DNA of 64,000 nucleotides, from contig CAYYYP010000010.1 of assembly GCA_964475985.1 (NCBI GenBank), positions 1 to 64,000 of the forward strand, written 5' to 3'. The stretch's first letter is position 1, and each line of letters starts with the position of its first letter. The translations under genes and the position numbers were made by a program. The notes under the pieces were generated by a model. It did no database searches. It had not been told where the DNA came from and saw only the letters and a list, made by a program, of their open reading frames with translations. Below are positions 44,208-52,831 of this stretch, in pieces. Source of the stretch: CAYYYP01 sp964475985 (GTDB taxonomy: Bacteria; Bdellovibrionota; UBA1018; CAYHWW01).

Positions 44208-45458
44208 TTATTGGTGCAACTGCGCGGCCTCAAGCATACGAGGATCACGGAAAGCCAGCACGGGACTGCGACTCCAAAAACTTGAAACCACAAATCCAAA
44301 AAGGCCAAAAAAGCCTAGAGCAATGCCAAGCTCAAGGATTCCAAATCGGAACCCTTCGGGTGCGAAATTCGGCATCACCATAATGAAAACGTCGAGCCAA
44401 TGGGCGCACAACATCCAAATTCCCATGCGAAAAAGGTGATTCTCATTTCGTTTTGATTCTCGAGGGCTCAGGGCAAAAAATGGAATGATGAACTTTACGA
44501 TAAGCAGAATCCAACAAGCTGTGCCCCAGCTTCCGTAAAAACGTTTAAGATAATAACCCGTTTCCTCAGGAATGTTCGCATACCAGATCAGCATGAATTG
44601 CGAGAACCCGATGTAAGCCCAAAAAACGGAGAAACCGAACATCATTTTACCTAAATCGTGCAGATGATTTTCGTTCACTATGGGCAAGAGTCCACGTTTC
44701 TTAAAAATTACGGTCATGACCGCAAAAAATGCGAGGGTACTGTAGAAAAGCCCAGAGAAAGTATAGACCCCAAACATAGTGCTGAACCAGTGAGGCTCGA
44801 TGGACATAATGAAATCGATGCTGAGATAGGAATAAGAAAGTGAGAAGAGCGGTAGAAAAAGTGCCGACCACTTAATGACCCGTACCGTAAGGCCTGCGTC
44901 ACCCGTCATATCCTGCGCCAGGGAATTCTTCACAAATACTCGAGATACACCGATCCAGATGCCAAAAAATATCAGCGCGCGCATCAGAATGAATTTTGGA
45001 TTCAAATAACCTGCCTTAGCGCTGAGCACTTCGTCATGGGCTACGGCATGGGGGTCCATCCAATGGTAAAGGGTATGGCCTCCTAAAGTTAAAATTAAAA
45101 TTCCCACGACTGCAGCAATGGGTAAAAATCGCGTGGCACCTTCGGCAATCCGGCGAAAAGGAGCTCCCCAGGCCGCACCTGCTGAGTGAACAAGGGCAAT
45201 GAAAAAAGCTCCGCCTACGCCAATGGACATAAAATAAAAAAAGTTGATAAGTATATTGGCCCAGGTGCGCTGGGAAGCGCCCGTGAAAAACCCTACGGCT
45301 ACGGCAACGGCGCCTAGAGCAATCATGCCCAAAAGCCCTGCCCGCGCCGAGCTTGAAATTTTCCAGGGCCCCGGATTATGGATATCGGCCATGGTTCTCA
45401 CGGTAGCATGTGCGGAATGATGATCTCCAGAAGATGCGAAAGTGGTTGAATGCGACAT
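44208..45458 (-). CDS. actF: Alternative complex III subunit ActF
   Basis: A 416-residue inner-membrane protein with about ten predicted helices. It is the smaller quinone-binding membrane subunit of the quinol:cytochrome c oxidoreductase (ACIII), related to NrfD/ActC. Typical segments are NILINFFYFMSIGVGGAFFIALVHSAGAAW near the start, LMRALIFFGIWIGVSRVF and MMFGFSVFWAYIGFSQFMLIWYANIPEE. The His-rich N-terminus (SSGDHHSAHATVRT) faces the membrane surface. It is 24 bp after actE. Confidence 0.92.
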   Translation of the reverse strand: MSHSTTFASSGDHHSAHATVRTMADIHNPGPWKISSSARAGLLGMIALGAVAVAVGFFTGASQRTWANILINFFYFMSIGVGGAFFIALVHSAGAAWGAPFRRIAEGATRFLPIAAVVGILILTLGGHTLYHWMDPHAVAHDEVLSAKAGYLNPKFILMRALIFFGIWIGVSRVFVKNSLAQDMTGDAGLTVRVIKWSALFLPLFSLSYSYLSIDFIMSIEPHWFSTMFGVYTFSGLFYSTLAFFAVMTVIFKKRGLLPIVNENHLHDLGKMMFGFSVFWAYIGFSQFMLIWYANIPEETGYYLKRFYGSWGTACWILLIVKFIIPFFALSPRESKRNENHLFRMGIWMLCAHWLDVFIMVMPNFAPEGFRFGILELGIALGFFGLFGFVVSSFWSRSPVLAFRDPRMLEAAQLHQ

Positions 45459-45482
45459 AAATCTCCTCGATCCTCTTTTCTT

Positions 45483-46070
45483 TTAAGGATTCACCGCAGT
45501 TTGCAAAGCGCGGACATAATGAATAACGGCCCAACGATCCATGGGCTCAATTTGAATTGCGTAACTTGGCATCAGGTTTTGCCCCGCACTAATGACATGG
45601 AAAATGCTCCCATCGGACCATTTGCGTACTTTATCGCTGTGAAGCGTAGGCGGCATGGGAAACTTTGGAACGACTGATCCGTCGCTCTTTCCTTTTGGGC
45701 CATGACAAACGATGCAATAGGTATCGTAAATCTTTTTTCCTCGCGCTACGACCTCTGGAGTTTTTAGGAGCGGATTTGTGAACTGAGGACCTACCTTGGT
45801 AGCATCATCCTCTTTTTTATAAGGATAAGACTGATACCCACGAGGAATAGTCCCTTCGGGAGGAGTTCTCATTCCCCTGCCATCGGCAAAAAATGTTTCT
45901 TCTTTTTGAGCCTTCACGGAATGCTGATCCATCATGCTTAAGCTTGGCAAAAGTTCAAAGTTGGATTTTCCGGAATCCGAGCATCCCGCAAAAAGCATTA
46001 GAATTCCAAAACAAGCAACCGTACTTGCGGGTATGAGGATTTTTTTCATTTTTCTAACTCTCAAAAACAT
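45483..46070 (-). CDS. actE: Alternative complex III monoheme cytochrome c lipoprotein ActE
   Basis: A 195-residue lipoprotein: the hydrophobic segment ends in LFAGC with Cys30 as the lipidated residue. One heme site, CIVCH (Cys119, Cys122, His123), with a Met ligand in NLMPSYAIQ. It passes electrons from ACIII to the oxidase or to soluble cytochromes. ATG 46070 is preferred over the internal ATG at 46049 because GGAGGAAAA directly precedes it. 21 bp after actD. Confidence 0.93.
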   Translation of the reverse strand: MFLRVRKMKKILIPASTVACFGILMLFAGCSDSGKSNFELLPSLSMMDQHSVKAQKEETFFADGRGMRTPPEGTIPRGYQSYPYKKEDDATKVGPQFTNPLLKTPEVVARGKKIYDTYCIVCHGPKGKSDGSVVPKFPMPPTLHSDKVRKWSDGSIFHVISAGQNLMPSYAIQIEPMDRWAVIHYVRALQTAVNP

Positions 46071-46091
46071 TTTTCCTCCGCGAAACTCTTG

Positions 46092-46607
46092 CTACCGAAC
46101 CATCCGCACTTCTTTGGCGCCCCATTGCTTAAAAAGTTGCGTCAATTCCTGCTCCTGAAATCCTTTTTCATCGGCAGGGATAAAAACGCCAAACCGTTGG
46201 TCCGTTAAAGACGGATCCAGCACTCGGCTCTTTAAAGCAGGTAATCCACAAGCAAAAAACAAAGCGCCGGCGGTGGCTAAACCACCGAATAAAATCGTGA
46301 GCTCAAAGGTTACGGGAATGAATGCTGGCCAACTTAGAAAAGGTTTGCCACCCACATTGAGCGGCCAATCCACGGCCGACGTCCACGCCTGAAGCAACAA
46401 TCCTAAACTGCCGCCCGTAAGGCCTGCGCCGAAGGTGACCCACGGAATCCAGGAACGACGAATGCCCATGGCTTCTTCGATCCCATGAACGGGAAACGGT
46501 GTGAAAGCGTCATAACGACGAAATTGCCTTTCACGCAATTCTCGACAAGCTTGCTTTAAAGCATCTGCATCTTCAAACAATCCGAGCAAACCATTTTTTG
46601 TTGCCAT
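46092..46607 (-). CDS. actD: Alternative complex III subunit ActD (DUF3341)
   Basis: A 171-residue membrane protein of the DUF3341 family. The N-terminal cytoplasmic part (LLGLFEDADALKQACRELRERQFRRYDAFTPFPVHGIEEAMG) is diagnostic; two membrane helices follow (WIPWVTFGAGLTGGSLGLLLQ; LTILFGGLATAGALFFACG). It binds the ActC/ActF core and has no cofactor. Located directly after actC (8 bp). Confidence 0.92.
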   Translation of the reverse strand: MATKNGLLGLFEDADALKQACRELRERQFRRYDAFTPFPVHGIEEAMGIRRSWIPWVTFGAGLTGGSLGLLLQAWTSAVDWPLNVGGKPFLSWPAFIPVTFELTILFGGLATAGALFFACGLPALKSRVLDPSLTDQRFGVFIPADEKGFQEQELTQLFKQWGAKEVRMVR

Positions 46608-46616
46608 ATTTTGCTC

Positions 46617-48008
46617 CTACCTTTTCACCGCAGTCGCCGGATCCATCACGGACTTCACTTCAGCCATAGCGATGGCGGGAAGTGCGCGACAGAAGAGCAA
46701 GAAGAGAGTGAAGAAAAGACCAAAACTTCCAAGCAAGATACACAAATCAACCCAGGTTGGAGTGAAGTAACCCCAGGATGCCGGCAGATAGTCACGATGC
46801 AAGGACGTTACGATAATCACGAATCGCTCAAACCACATTCCGATGTTCACAAAAATGGAAACTACGAACATCACGGGAATGCTGCGGCGAAACCTCTTGA
46901 ACCAAAAGATTTGCGGCGAAATCACATTGCAAGTGGCCATGGCCCAATATGCCCACCAGTAGGGGCCAAAGGCTCGGTTCATGAATGCAAATTTTTCGTA
47001 AGGGTTGCCTGAGTACCATGCGATGAAAAATTCCGTTGAGTAGGCGTAACCCACGATCATGCCCGTCACGAGAATGATCTTGGCCATATTTTCCAAATGC
47101 ATAATGCGGATATAATCTTTAAGCCCCATGACTTCGCGACAGATGATGAGTAGCGTCATCACCATGGCAAAACCTGAGAAGATAGCGCCCGCTACGAAAT
47201 AAGGCGGGAAGATCGTAGTGTGCCAGCCCGGTAAAACGGAAGTGGCGAAGTCAAAAGACACGATACTGTGCACGGATAAAACCAGCGGCGTGGAAAGACC
47301 CGATAAAATCAAACAAGCCGTCTCGTAGTGACTCCAGTGCCGAGCAGAACCCGTCCAACCTAGACTTAAAATTCCGTAAACCGTTTTTCGAATCTTGTTT
47401 TTTGCCCGATCCCTTACCGTCGCTAAATCGGGAATCAAACCGATGTACCAAAACACGAGGGAGATCGTAAAATATGTAGAAACCGCAAATACGTCCCACA
47501 GAAGCGGAGACCTGAAATTCACCCAGAGATTTCTTTGATTAGGATAGGGAAAAAGCCAAAACGCTAACCAAGGACGCCCCGTGTGAAAGAGTGGGAAAAG
47601 GCCTGCAGTCATAACGGCAAAGATTGTCATGGCTTCCGCTGAACGATTGATGCCCGTACGCCACTTTTGACGGAACAATAAAAGAACCGCCGAAATCAAA
47701 GTGCCTGCGTGACCAATACCGATCCAGAACACGAAGTTGGTGATGTCAAAGGCCCAACCGATGGGAGAGTTATTTCCCCAAACACCGATGCCCGTGGCTA
47801 CGGTATAACCCAAACCTAAAACCAACAATCCTAGAAGCAGAGAAGATAAGGCGAAAACCTTAAACCAAGAAAGGCCAGGTAACCTTTCTAAAGGCGCACA
47901 CACATCGCGGGTAACATCGGCGTAGGTTTTTCCCGGCGTGACCAGGGGCTCCCTGGCTAACGGGTTCACTTCACCAGTAACTGTTGGGTTAACGGTTGTT
48001 GAACTCAT
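46617..48008 (-). CDS. actC: Alternative complex III quinone-binding subunit ActC (NrfD type)
   Basis: A 463-residue NrfD/PsrC-type membrane protein with about ten helices; it oxidises quinol and passes electrons to ActB. Typical segments are GWAFDITNFVFWIGIGHAGTLISAVLLLFRQKWR, HYETACLILSGLSTPLVLSVHSIVSFDFA and WHTTIFPPYFVAGAIFSGFAM. Its start codon overlaps the actB stop by four bases. Confidence 0.95.
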   Translation of the reverse strand: MSSTTVNPTVTGEVNPLAREPLVTPGKTYADVTRDVCAPLERLPGLSWFKVFALSSLLLGLLVLGLGYTVATGIGVWGNNSPIGWAFDITNFVFWIGIGHAGTLISAVLLLFRQKWRTGINRSAEAMTIFAVMTAGLFPLFHTGRPWLAFWLFPYPNQRNLWVNFRSPLLWDVFAVSTYFTISLVFWYIGLIPDLATVRDRAKNKIRKTVYGILSLGWTGSARHWSHYETACLILSGLSTPLVLSVHSIVSFDFATSVLPGWHTTIFPPYFVAGAIFSGFAMVMTLLIICREVMGLKDYIRIMHLENMAKIILVTGMIVGYAYSTEFFIAWYSGNPYEKFAFMNRAFGPYWWAYWAMATCNVISPQIFWFKRFRRSIPVMFVVSIFVNIGMWFERFVIIVTSLHRDYLPASWGYFTPTWVDLCILLGSFGLFFTLFLLFCRALPAIAMAEVKSVMDPATAVKR

Positions 48009-51000
48009 GAGTGGCTCCCCTCTTTGTGATGTTCAGAGTTAGGTTTTTCCGGGCGAATTTCAGCTCTACGACCTTCATTGTCAAAATCACGGTGACGGAT
48101 TTTTGTGAGGTACGTAATAGATGGACGCGTATTGATTTCTTCAAGCAACGCATAACCCCGAGGGTTTTTAGCGATCTTGTGAATTCGACTTGCAGGATCG
48201 TTGATGTCCCCAAACACGATGGCTTCCGTAGGGCAGCTTTGCTGACAAGCCGTCACGACTTCGCCATCCTTCACCTTACGTCCGAGATCCTTTGCCCTGC
48301 CCTTAGCATCTGTAATGCGGTGAGTGCAGAAAGTACATTTCTCCATGACGCCACGAGTACGTACGGTGACATCGGGATTATACTGAAGATTGAGTGGCTT
48401 CTCTACATTCGTGTAGGTGAACCAATTGAAACGACGCACTTTGTAAGGGCAGTTGTTGGCGCAATACCTAGTTCCTACGCAACGATTATAGGTCTGTTGA
48501 TTGAGCCCTTCGTTGTCGTGGGTGGTCGCCAAAACCGGACAGACGGTTTCGCAAGGTGCGTTTTCACAATGCTGGCAAAGCATGGGCTGATAAGCCACAT
48601 CGGGATTTTGAGGATCCCCGCTGAAATAACGATCGATGCGCAACCAATGCATTTCCCGGCCATTTGCGATGTCTTTTGGCCCAACGACCGGAATATTATT
48701 TTCGGCTTGGCAACCTACAACGCACGCGCCACAACCGGTGCAGCTGTTGAGGTCAATAGCCATGGCCCATCGATACCCAGGGTAAGCATGCTTAGGCCAC
48801 ATGGTTGTAAGCTTATCAATTTCCTTGGTGTTCCCGGCGCTATGGTCTTTTTGAAAAGCGGAAAGTGTCGTTTCCTTAATGATGGGACGACCTTCCATGG
48901 AATTATGACCTTGGGTGGTAGCCATAACTACTGATTTACCCGTTTTTTCAACGCTGATTCCCGGAACAAAAGAACTGATCCCGTAACGAGATACACCTAA
49001 TAAACTAAAAACGTTTGCGCCGATGCCCGTACCAACGCGACCCGCGTTGGTTCGTCCGTAACCTACCGCAATGGCCACGGAGTTGTTATGCAGGCCGGGC
49101 TGAATATGCACGGGCAATTCAATTTGATCCGTTTTGTTGCGAACACGAACCACATCACCTTCATGCAGACCTAAACGTTTTGCCGTTTCACCGGAAACTT
49201 GAGCATAATTATTCCAGGTCATTTTCGTAAGCGGATCTGGAAGTTCTTGGAGCCATGAATTATTGCTGGCGCTGCCGTCGCCCATTCCCATTTTGGAATA
49301 AGCTACAAGGTTAAGTTCGCCGCTGTCAGTTGAACGGTTCGCGCTAGCTACAACCCCAACCAAATCTAGAGAAGAGCTTCTGAAACTACGAGAAGCTCCA
49401 GAACCAGAATTTAACGCGGATGCATTTTTTATGGCAACGCCATCCTGAAGAGACTTTTCCCAAAATGCGGAAAACGAAAAACTTCCCCCAACTTCGCGGT
49501 GAACGTTTTGCCAATTACCGCGTAGATAATCGTACCAATTTTTTGACTGCGTTAAACTCGCCACCGACGCCATGCCTTTGGACCACTGAATCAGGGAATC
49601 CTCAAAGGAGCGGGTATCATAAAGCGGCTGCAATGCAGGTTGGGCGATGGACCAAACACCAGTGCGGGTTTCCGAATCACCCCAATTTTCTAAACTATGA
49701 TGATTACTTGCCACCCAATGGGAAAGTAACGCAGTTTCATCGGCATGGGTGTTAGCGGTGACTACGAACTTTGTCTTCTGCAATGCTTCGGAAAAATGCA
49801 GTGCTTTTGGCAGGGAATAAGCAGGATTCACTCCGGATACCAGAAGAACGTCTATGCGACCGGATTGTAACTCTTGAATCAGGGCTTGCAATTTTGCGGT
49901 GGAACTTTGAACGGGAGCACCAAAGTTTGCATCGATGGTATTGCCTTCGTTACCAAGGGCCGCGTTGATGAGATTTACGATAATTTCGGTGGCTACACCT
50001 AAATCACCGCGTGCGAACTCGCCTGCGCCAAAAAGAATGCTTCGGCCCCGCGCGCGCGCCAAGTCGGCGGCAACGGAACGTAACACATCGGCCTTGACGC
50101 CTGTCTTTTTAGATACAATCTCGATGGAATTGGATTGAAGTAAACTCGTCATTGCGCCTTGAAGCCCAGGTGCGGAAAGATGATGCGTGTTCACGAGTTC
50201 GTTGAGAAGACCAAGTGCCAAGCTGAGCTGCGAACCCTGAGCAATGGTGTAACGATTATCGGCATTGGAACCGGTAAGGGAAAGTGCCGGTTCAAGAGCA
50301 ATCATACGCAACGAAACCGCGTTTGCAGTGCCCCCGTTGACGGCATCAATTCCGCCTAATTTGCGACGTTTTGAAAAAGACTTGCTTTGCTCGACGGAAA
50401 AACCCCAAGTGCCTAAAAAATCGGCACCCAAAGTGACAACCACGTCGGCCTTATCAAAACGAAAACGAGGAAGAACAGCTGATCCAAAACAAAGTTCACC
50501 CGCAAGGGCTACTTCTTCTTCGGCTAGCGGCGAATATATGACATGTTTGCCATCTTGAAATTGAGCAACAAAATCATTCACTAATTTTTGTGAAGAACCA
50601 GTCATTTCACCAGTTAAAACTCGGACCTTGCCACCGCTGGCTTTTGCTTTCTTAAGTGCATCGGCCACGGCACCATCTAACTCAGCCCATGTGCGGCCCG
50701 TAGAATTGCCCTTGTCCATTTGCAAAGGACCACGCAAACGATCTGGATCGTATACATTTAATACCGATGCTTGACCCTGGGCGCACAATCCCCCTTGGGA
50801 AAGTGGGTGGTCGTGATTACCTTCGATTTTTACCGGTTTTCCTTCGCGAGCTCGCACCAAAGTGCCGCACCTTGCGGAGCACTCTTGACAGGTGGAAGCG
50901 TACCAATTCGCAATGCCGGGAACGACTTCACCTGGCTGATTGGCATAGGGAATGATTTTTTCCACGGGACGACGTGTGCAACCCGAAGCAGCCAGGGCTA

Positions 51001-51241
51001 GGCCAGCTCCCATGATTTGCAAAAATTCACGGCGCTCCAAATGATGCGCTTCGGTTTTTTGCGCTGCATCCGCGGCGTCTGGGGTTTCTTTAGAAAAAAA
51101 TTCTCGGGATTTTGCGGCTTCTAGATCGCGCCTGGCAAGTTCCTTTTCTTCTGCTGAATCATAAACACCGTTTGTTGATTTTTGGAGGGTGGACCACTCC
51201 TCCAAATTTCCCCAGTACTGGCGCTCAGTTTCGCGATTCAT
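48005..51241 (-). CDS. actB: Alternative complex III subunit ActB (molybdopterin-like plus Fe-S)
   Basis: A 1078-residue periplasmic protein. A Tat-type segment (ERREFLQIMGAGLALAASG) is followed by a molybdopterin-oxidoreductase-like domain (about 80-750); in known ACIII it carries no metal cofactor. From about 790, ferredoxin-like Cys groups bind one [3Fe-4S] and three [4Fe-4S] clusters: CTGCGACVVGCQAE, CQHCENAPCETVC, CVGTRYCANNC and CTFCTHR...CQQSC. It relays electrons from ActC to the ActA hemes. The length and domain order match ActB of other bacteria. Confidence 0.95.
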   Translation of the reverse strand: MNRETERQYWGNLEEWSTLQKSTNGVYDSAEEKELARRDLEAAKSREFFSKETPDAADAAQKTEAHHLERREFLQIMGAGLALAASGCTRRPVEKIIPYANQPGEVVPGIANWYASTCQECSARCGTLVRAREGKPVKIEGNHDHPLSQGGLCAQGQASVLNVYDPDRLRGPLQMDKGNSTGRTWAELDGAVADALKKAKASGGKVRVLTGEMTGSSQKLVNDFVAQFQDGKHVIYSPLAEEEVALAGELCFGSAVLPRFRFDKADVVVTLGADFLGTWGFSVEQSKSFSKRRKLGGIDAVNGGTANAVSLRMIALEPALSLTGSNADNRYTIAQGSQLSLALGLLNELVNTHHLSAPGLQGAMTSLLQSNSIEIVSKKTGVKADVLRSVAADLARARGRSILFGAGEFARGDLGVATEIIVNLINAALGNEGNTIDANFGAPVQSSTAKLQALIQELQSGRIDVLLVSGVNPAYSLPKALHFSEALQKTKFVVTANTHADETALLSHWVASNHHSLENWGDSETRTGVWSIAQPALQPLYDTRSFEDSLIQWSKGMASVASLTQSKNWYDYLRGNWQNVHREVGGSFSFSAFWEKSLQDGVAIKNASALNSGSGASRSFRSSSLDLVGVVASANRSTDSGELNLVAYSKMGMGDGSASNNSWLQELPDPLTKMTWNNYAQVSGETAKRLGLHEGDVVRVRNKTDQIELPVHIQPGLHNNSVAIAVGYGRTNAGRVGTGIGANVFSLLGVSRYGISSFVPGISVEKTGKSVVMATTQGHNSMEGRPIIKETTLSAFQKDHSAGNTKEIDKLTTMWPKHAYPGYRWAMAIDLNSCTGCGACVVGCQAENNIPVVGPKDIANGREMHWLRIDRYFSGDPQNPDVAYQPMLCQHCENAPCETVCPVLATTHDNEGLNQQTYNRCVGTRYCANNCPYKVRRFNWFTYTNVEKPLNLQYNPDVTVRTRGVMEKCTFCTHRITDAKGRAKDLGRKVKDGEVVTACQQSCPTEAIVFGDINDPASRIHKIAKNPRGYALLEEINTRPSITYLTKIRHRDFDNEGRRAEIRPEKPNSEHHKEGSHS

Positions 51242-51278
51242 GCGTGTCGTACTCCTTAAACTTTATATGAATAATTTT

Positions 51279-51869
51279 TTATTTATGACAGGTATTGCAA
51301 TTCGTGGGGGCCACGGGGCCTTTAGCTTCGCCGGGAGCAAAAAGGTAATCCGGCGCGGTCTTGCCTCGGTGGCAGTTAACACACCAGCCCATGGATAGAT
51401 CCGCCGCTTGGCCAATCCGAGCCATACGTTTGACATCACCATGGCAAGTTTCACACTGCACACCCCGGTTGACGTGTCGGTTGTGCGGAAAATAAACGTG
51501 ATCGGGAAGATCATGAACTTTGATCCATTCAAAGGACTTGCCGGCTGCGTAAAGCTCCTTCATTTTTTGGATATGCGGACTGCCCGGCATTACCACCGAG
51601 TGGCAATTCAAACAGACTTGCGTCGGCGGCACGATGGCGTGTCGAGATTTTTCTACGCCGATGTGACAATACATACAGGGAATACGGTAGAGCCCCGCAT
51701 GTTGTTTATGACTAAAAGGTACTGGCTGCGCTGGCGCATAACCCTCGTTATATCCGAGGTTAAATAAAAATCGCACGGCATATAAAAGAATGAATAAGCC
51801 GAGTAGTGCGCCCAAAATCTTCTTTATTGGAAACTTCGGTGCTGAGGAATGAGGATCAGAAGTCTGCAT
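51279..51869 (-). CDS. actA: Alternative complex III pentaheme cytochrome ActA
   Basis: A 196-residue protein with one N-terminal membrane anchor (ILGALLGLFILLYAVRFLFNLG) and five CxxCH heme sites: CMYCH, CLNCH, CETCH, CVNCH and CNTCH at the very end. It receives electrons from ActB and hands them to ActE or the oxidase. First gene of the act-cox operon, 37 bp before actB; AAGG sits eight bases before the start codon. Confidence 0.96.
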   Translation of the reverse strand: MQTSDPHSSAPKFPIKKILGALLGLFILLYAVRFLFNLGYNEGYAPAQPVPFSHKQHAGLYRIPCMYCHIGVEKSRHAIVPPTQVCLNCHSVVMPGSPHIQKMKELYAAGKSFEWIKVHDLPDHVYFPHNRHVNRGVQCETCHGDVKRMARIGQAADLSMGWCVNCHRGKTAPDYLFAPGEAKGPVAPTNCNTCHK

Positions 51870-51903
51870 CGTGAAGCCTTTTTATTGTTGAGGATATCCC
51901 ATA

Positions 51904-51932
51904 TGATTAAGCAGATGATAACCAATTGGCAA
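51904..51932 (-). promoter_or_regulatory. Candidate promoter of the act-cox operon
   Basis: On the minus strand TTGCCA (51932-51927), 17 bases and TAATCA (51909-51904) resemble -35 and -10 boxes about 35 bases before the actA start. The match is moderate. It is the only sizeable gap (about 155 bp) upstream of the 14-kb operon. Confidence 0.4.
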
Positions 51933-52025
51933 GCAAGCATTTTTAAGGAAACAGTTCTTCCGCATTAATTTTCCTTAGCGCATCGCCCTATCGTTAAGCT
52001 CCGCCAAACAGTTTACAATAAATTC

Positions 52026-52823
52026 ATGAGTCAAAAGCCGAGGAATTTTGGGATTGATTTTGTGAAAGGCGTTGCCGTAATTGCGATGATCCTCTTTCAC
52101 CTCACCTACGATCTCACGCAGTTTGCGGTAAATCAGCGACCCATTTTTCTATTTCCGCAGCTCTATTGGAAAATCGCGCCGGTGCTTATTGGCGGGACAT
52201 TTCTATTTATGACCGGGGTAACCCTAGGTTTTCAGCTTCAAACTACCGACGAAAAGAATGCTCATGCGTTTAAGATTTTAATTTTTCGTTTTGGAAAGGT
52301 TTTTCTATACGCGCTTGGCATTACCGTAGTGACGTTATTATTTCTGCCAAACTCCCCCGTTTACTTTGGCATTCTCCATTGCATTTCGGTCGGCGGCTTC
52401 ATTATAGGAGCACTATCCATTTTTTTTCGACGCCATGGGGTCAAGGCCCGGAGCCAAAATTTGATTCTGCTTTCTATCGGCCTACTCTTTATCGGGCTTC
52501 CCTATTGTAACGGTCTGCCCGAGGTGGATTTCAGAAGTAGCGTATCAGTTTTCTCAATCCTACAAATTGCATTAGGTCTCGCCGTCGCCATAAAGGTGAG
52601 CATGAGTGACTACTTCCCACTTTTTCCGTTCCTGGCGTTTTTGGTGTTTGGAACTCTATTAAAGTTCTTATTTGAAACCCAAACCCTTATAAGTACACAA
52701 CGCAGTTTTCCCAGGGTTACACAAAGGATTGCGTACCTGGGAAAACATTCACTTCTAGTTTACTTACTTCACCAACCGCTGCTGCTCATTCTTCTTTGGG
52801 CCCTGGGTTTTATTACGCCCTAG
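52026..52823 (+). CDS. DUF1624/acyltransferase-like membrane protein
   Basis: A 265-residue inner-membrane protein with about seven or eight helices. RNFGIDFVKGVAVIAMILFHLTYDLTQF is the DUF1624 signature with the conserved Arg/Asp and His. The family is related to heparan-alpha-glucosaminide N-acetyltransferase, which transfers acetyl groups across membranes. The substrate here is unknown. Divergent from actA and convergent with the S41 protease gene, with stops 8 bp apart. Confidence 0.8.
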   Translation: MSQKPRNFGIDFVKGVAVIAMILFHLTYDLTQFAVNQRPIFLFPQLYWKIAPVLIGGTFLFMTGVTLGFQLQTTDEKNAHAFKILIFRFGKVFLYALGITVVTLLFLPNSPVYFGILHCISVGGFIIGALSIFFRRHGVKARSQNLILLSIGLLFIGLPYCNGLPEVDFRSSVSVFSILQIALGLAVAIKVSMSDYFPLFPFLAFLVFGTLLKFLFETQTLISTQRSFPRVTQRIAYLGKHSLLVYLLHQPLLLILLWALGFITP

Positions 52824-52831
52824 GCATCATC

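Noticed and set aside
48005..51241. ActB as a formate dehydrogenase or other molybdoenzyme
   Set aside because: The gene order actA-F, the fused ferredoxin part and the domain order identify it as the ACIII subunit, which does not use a molybdenum cofactor.
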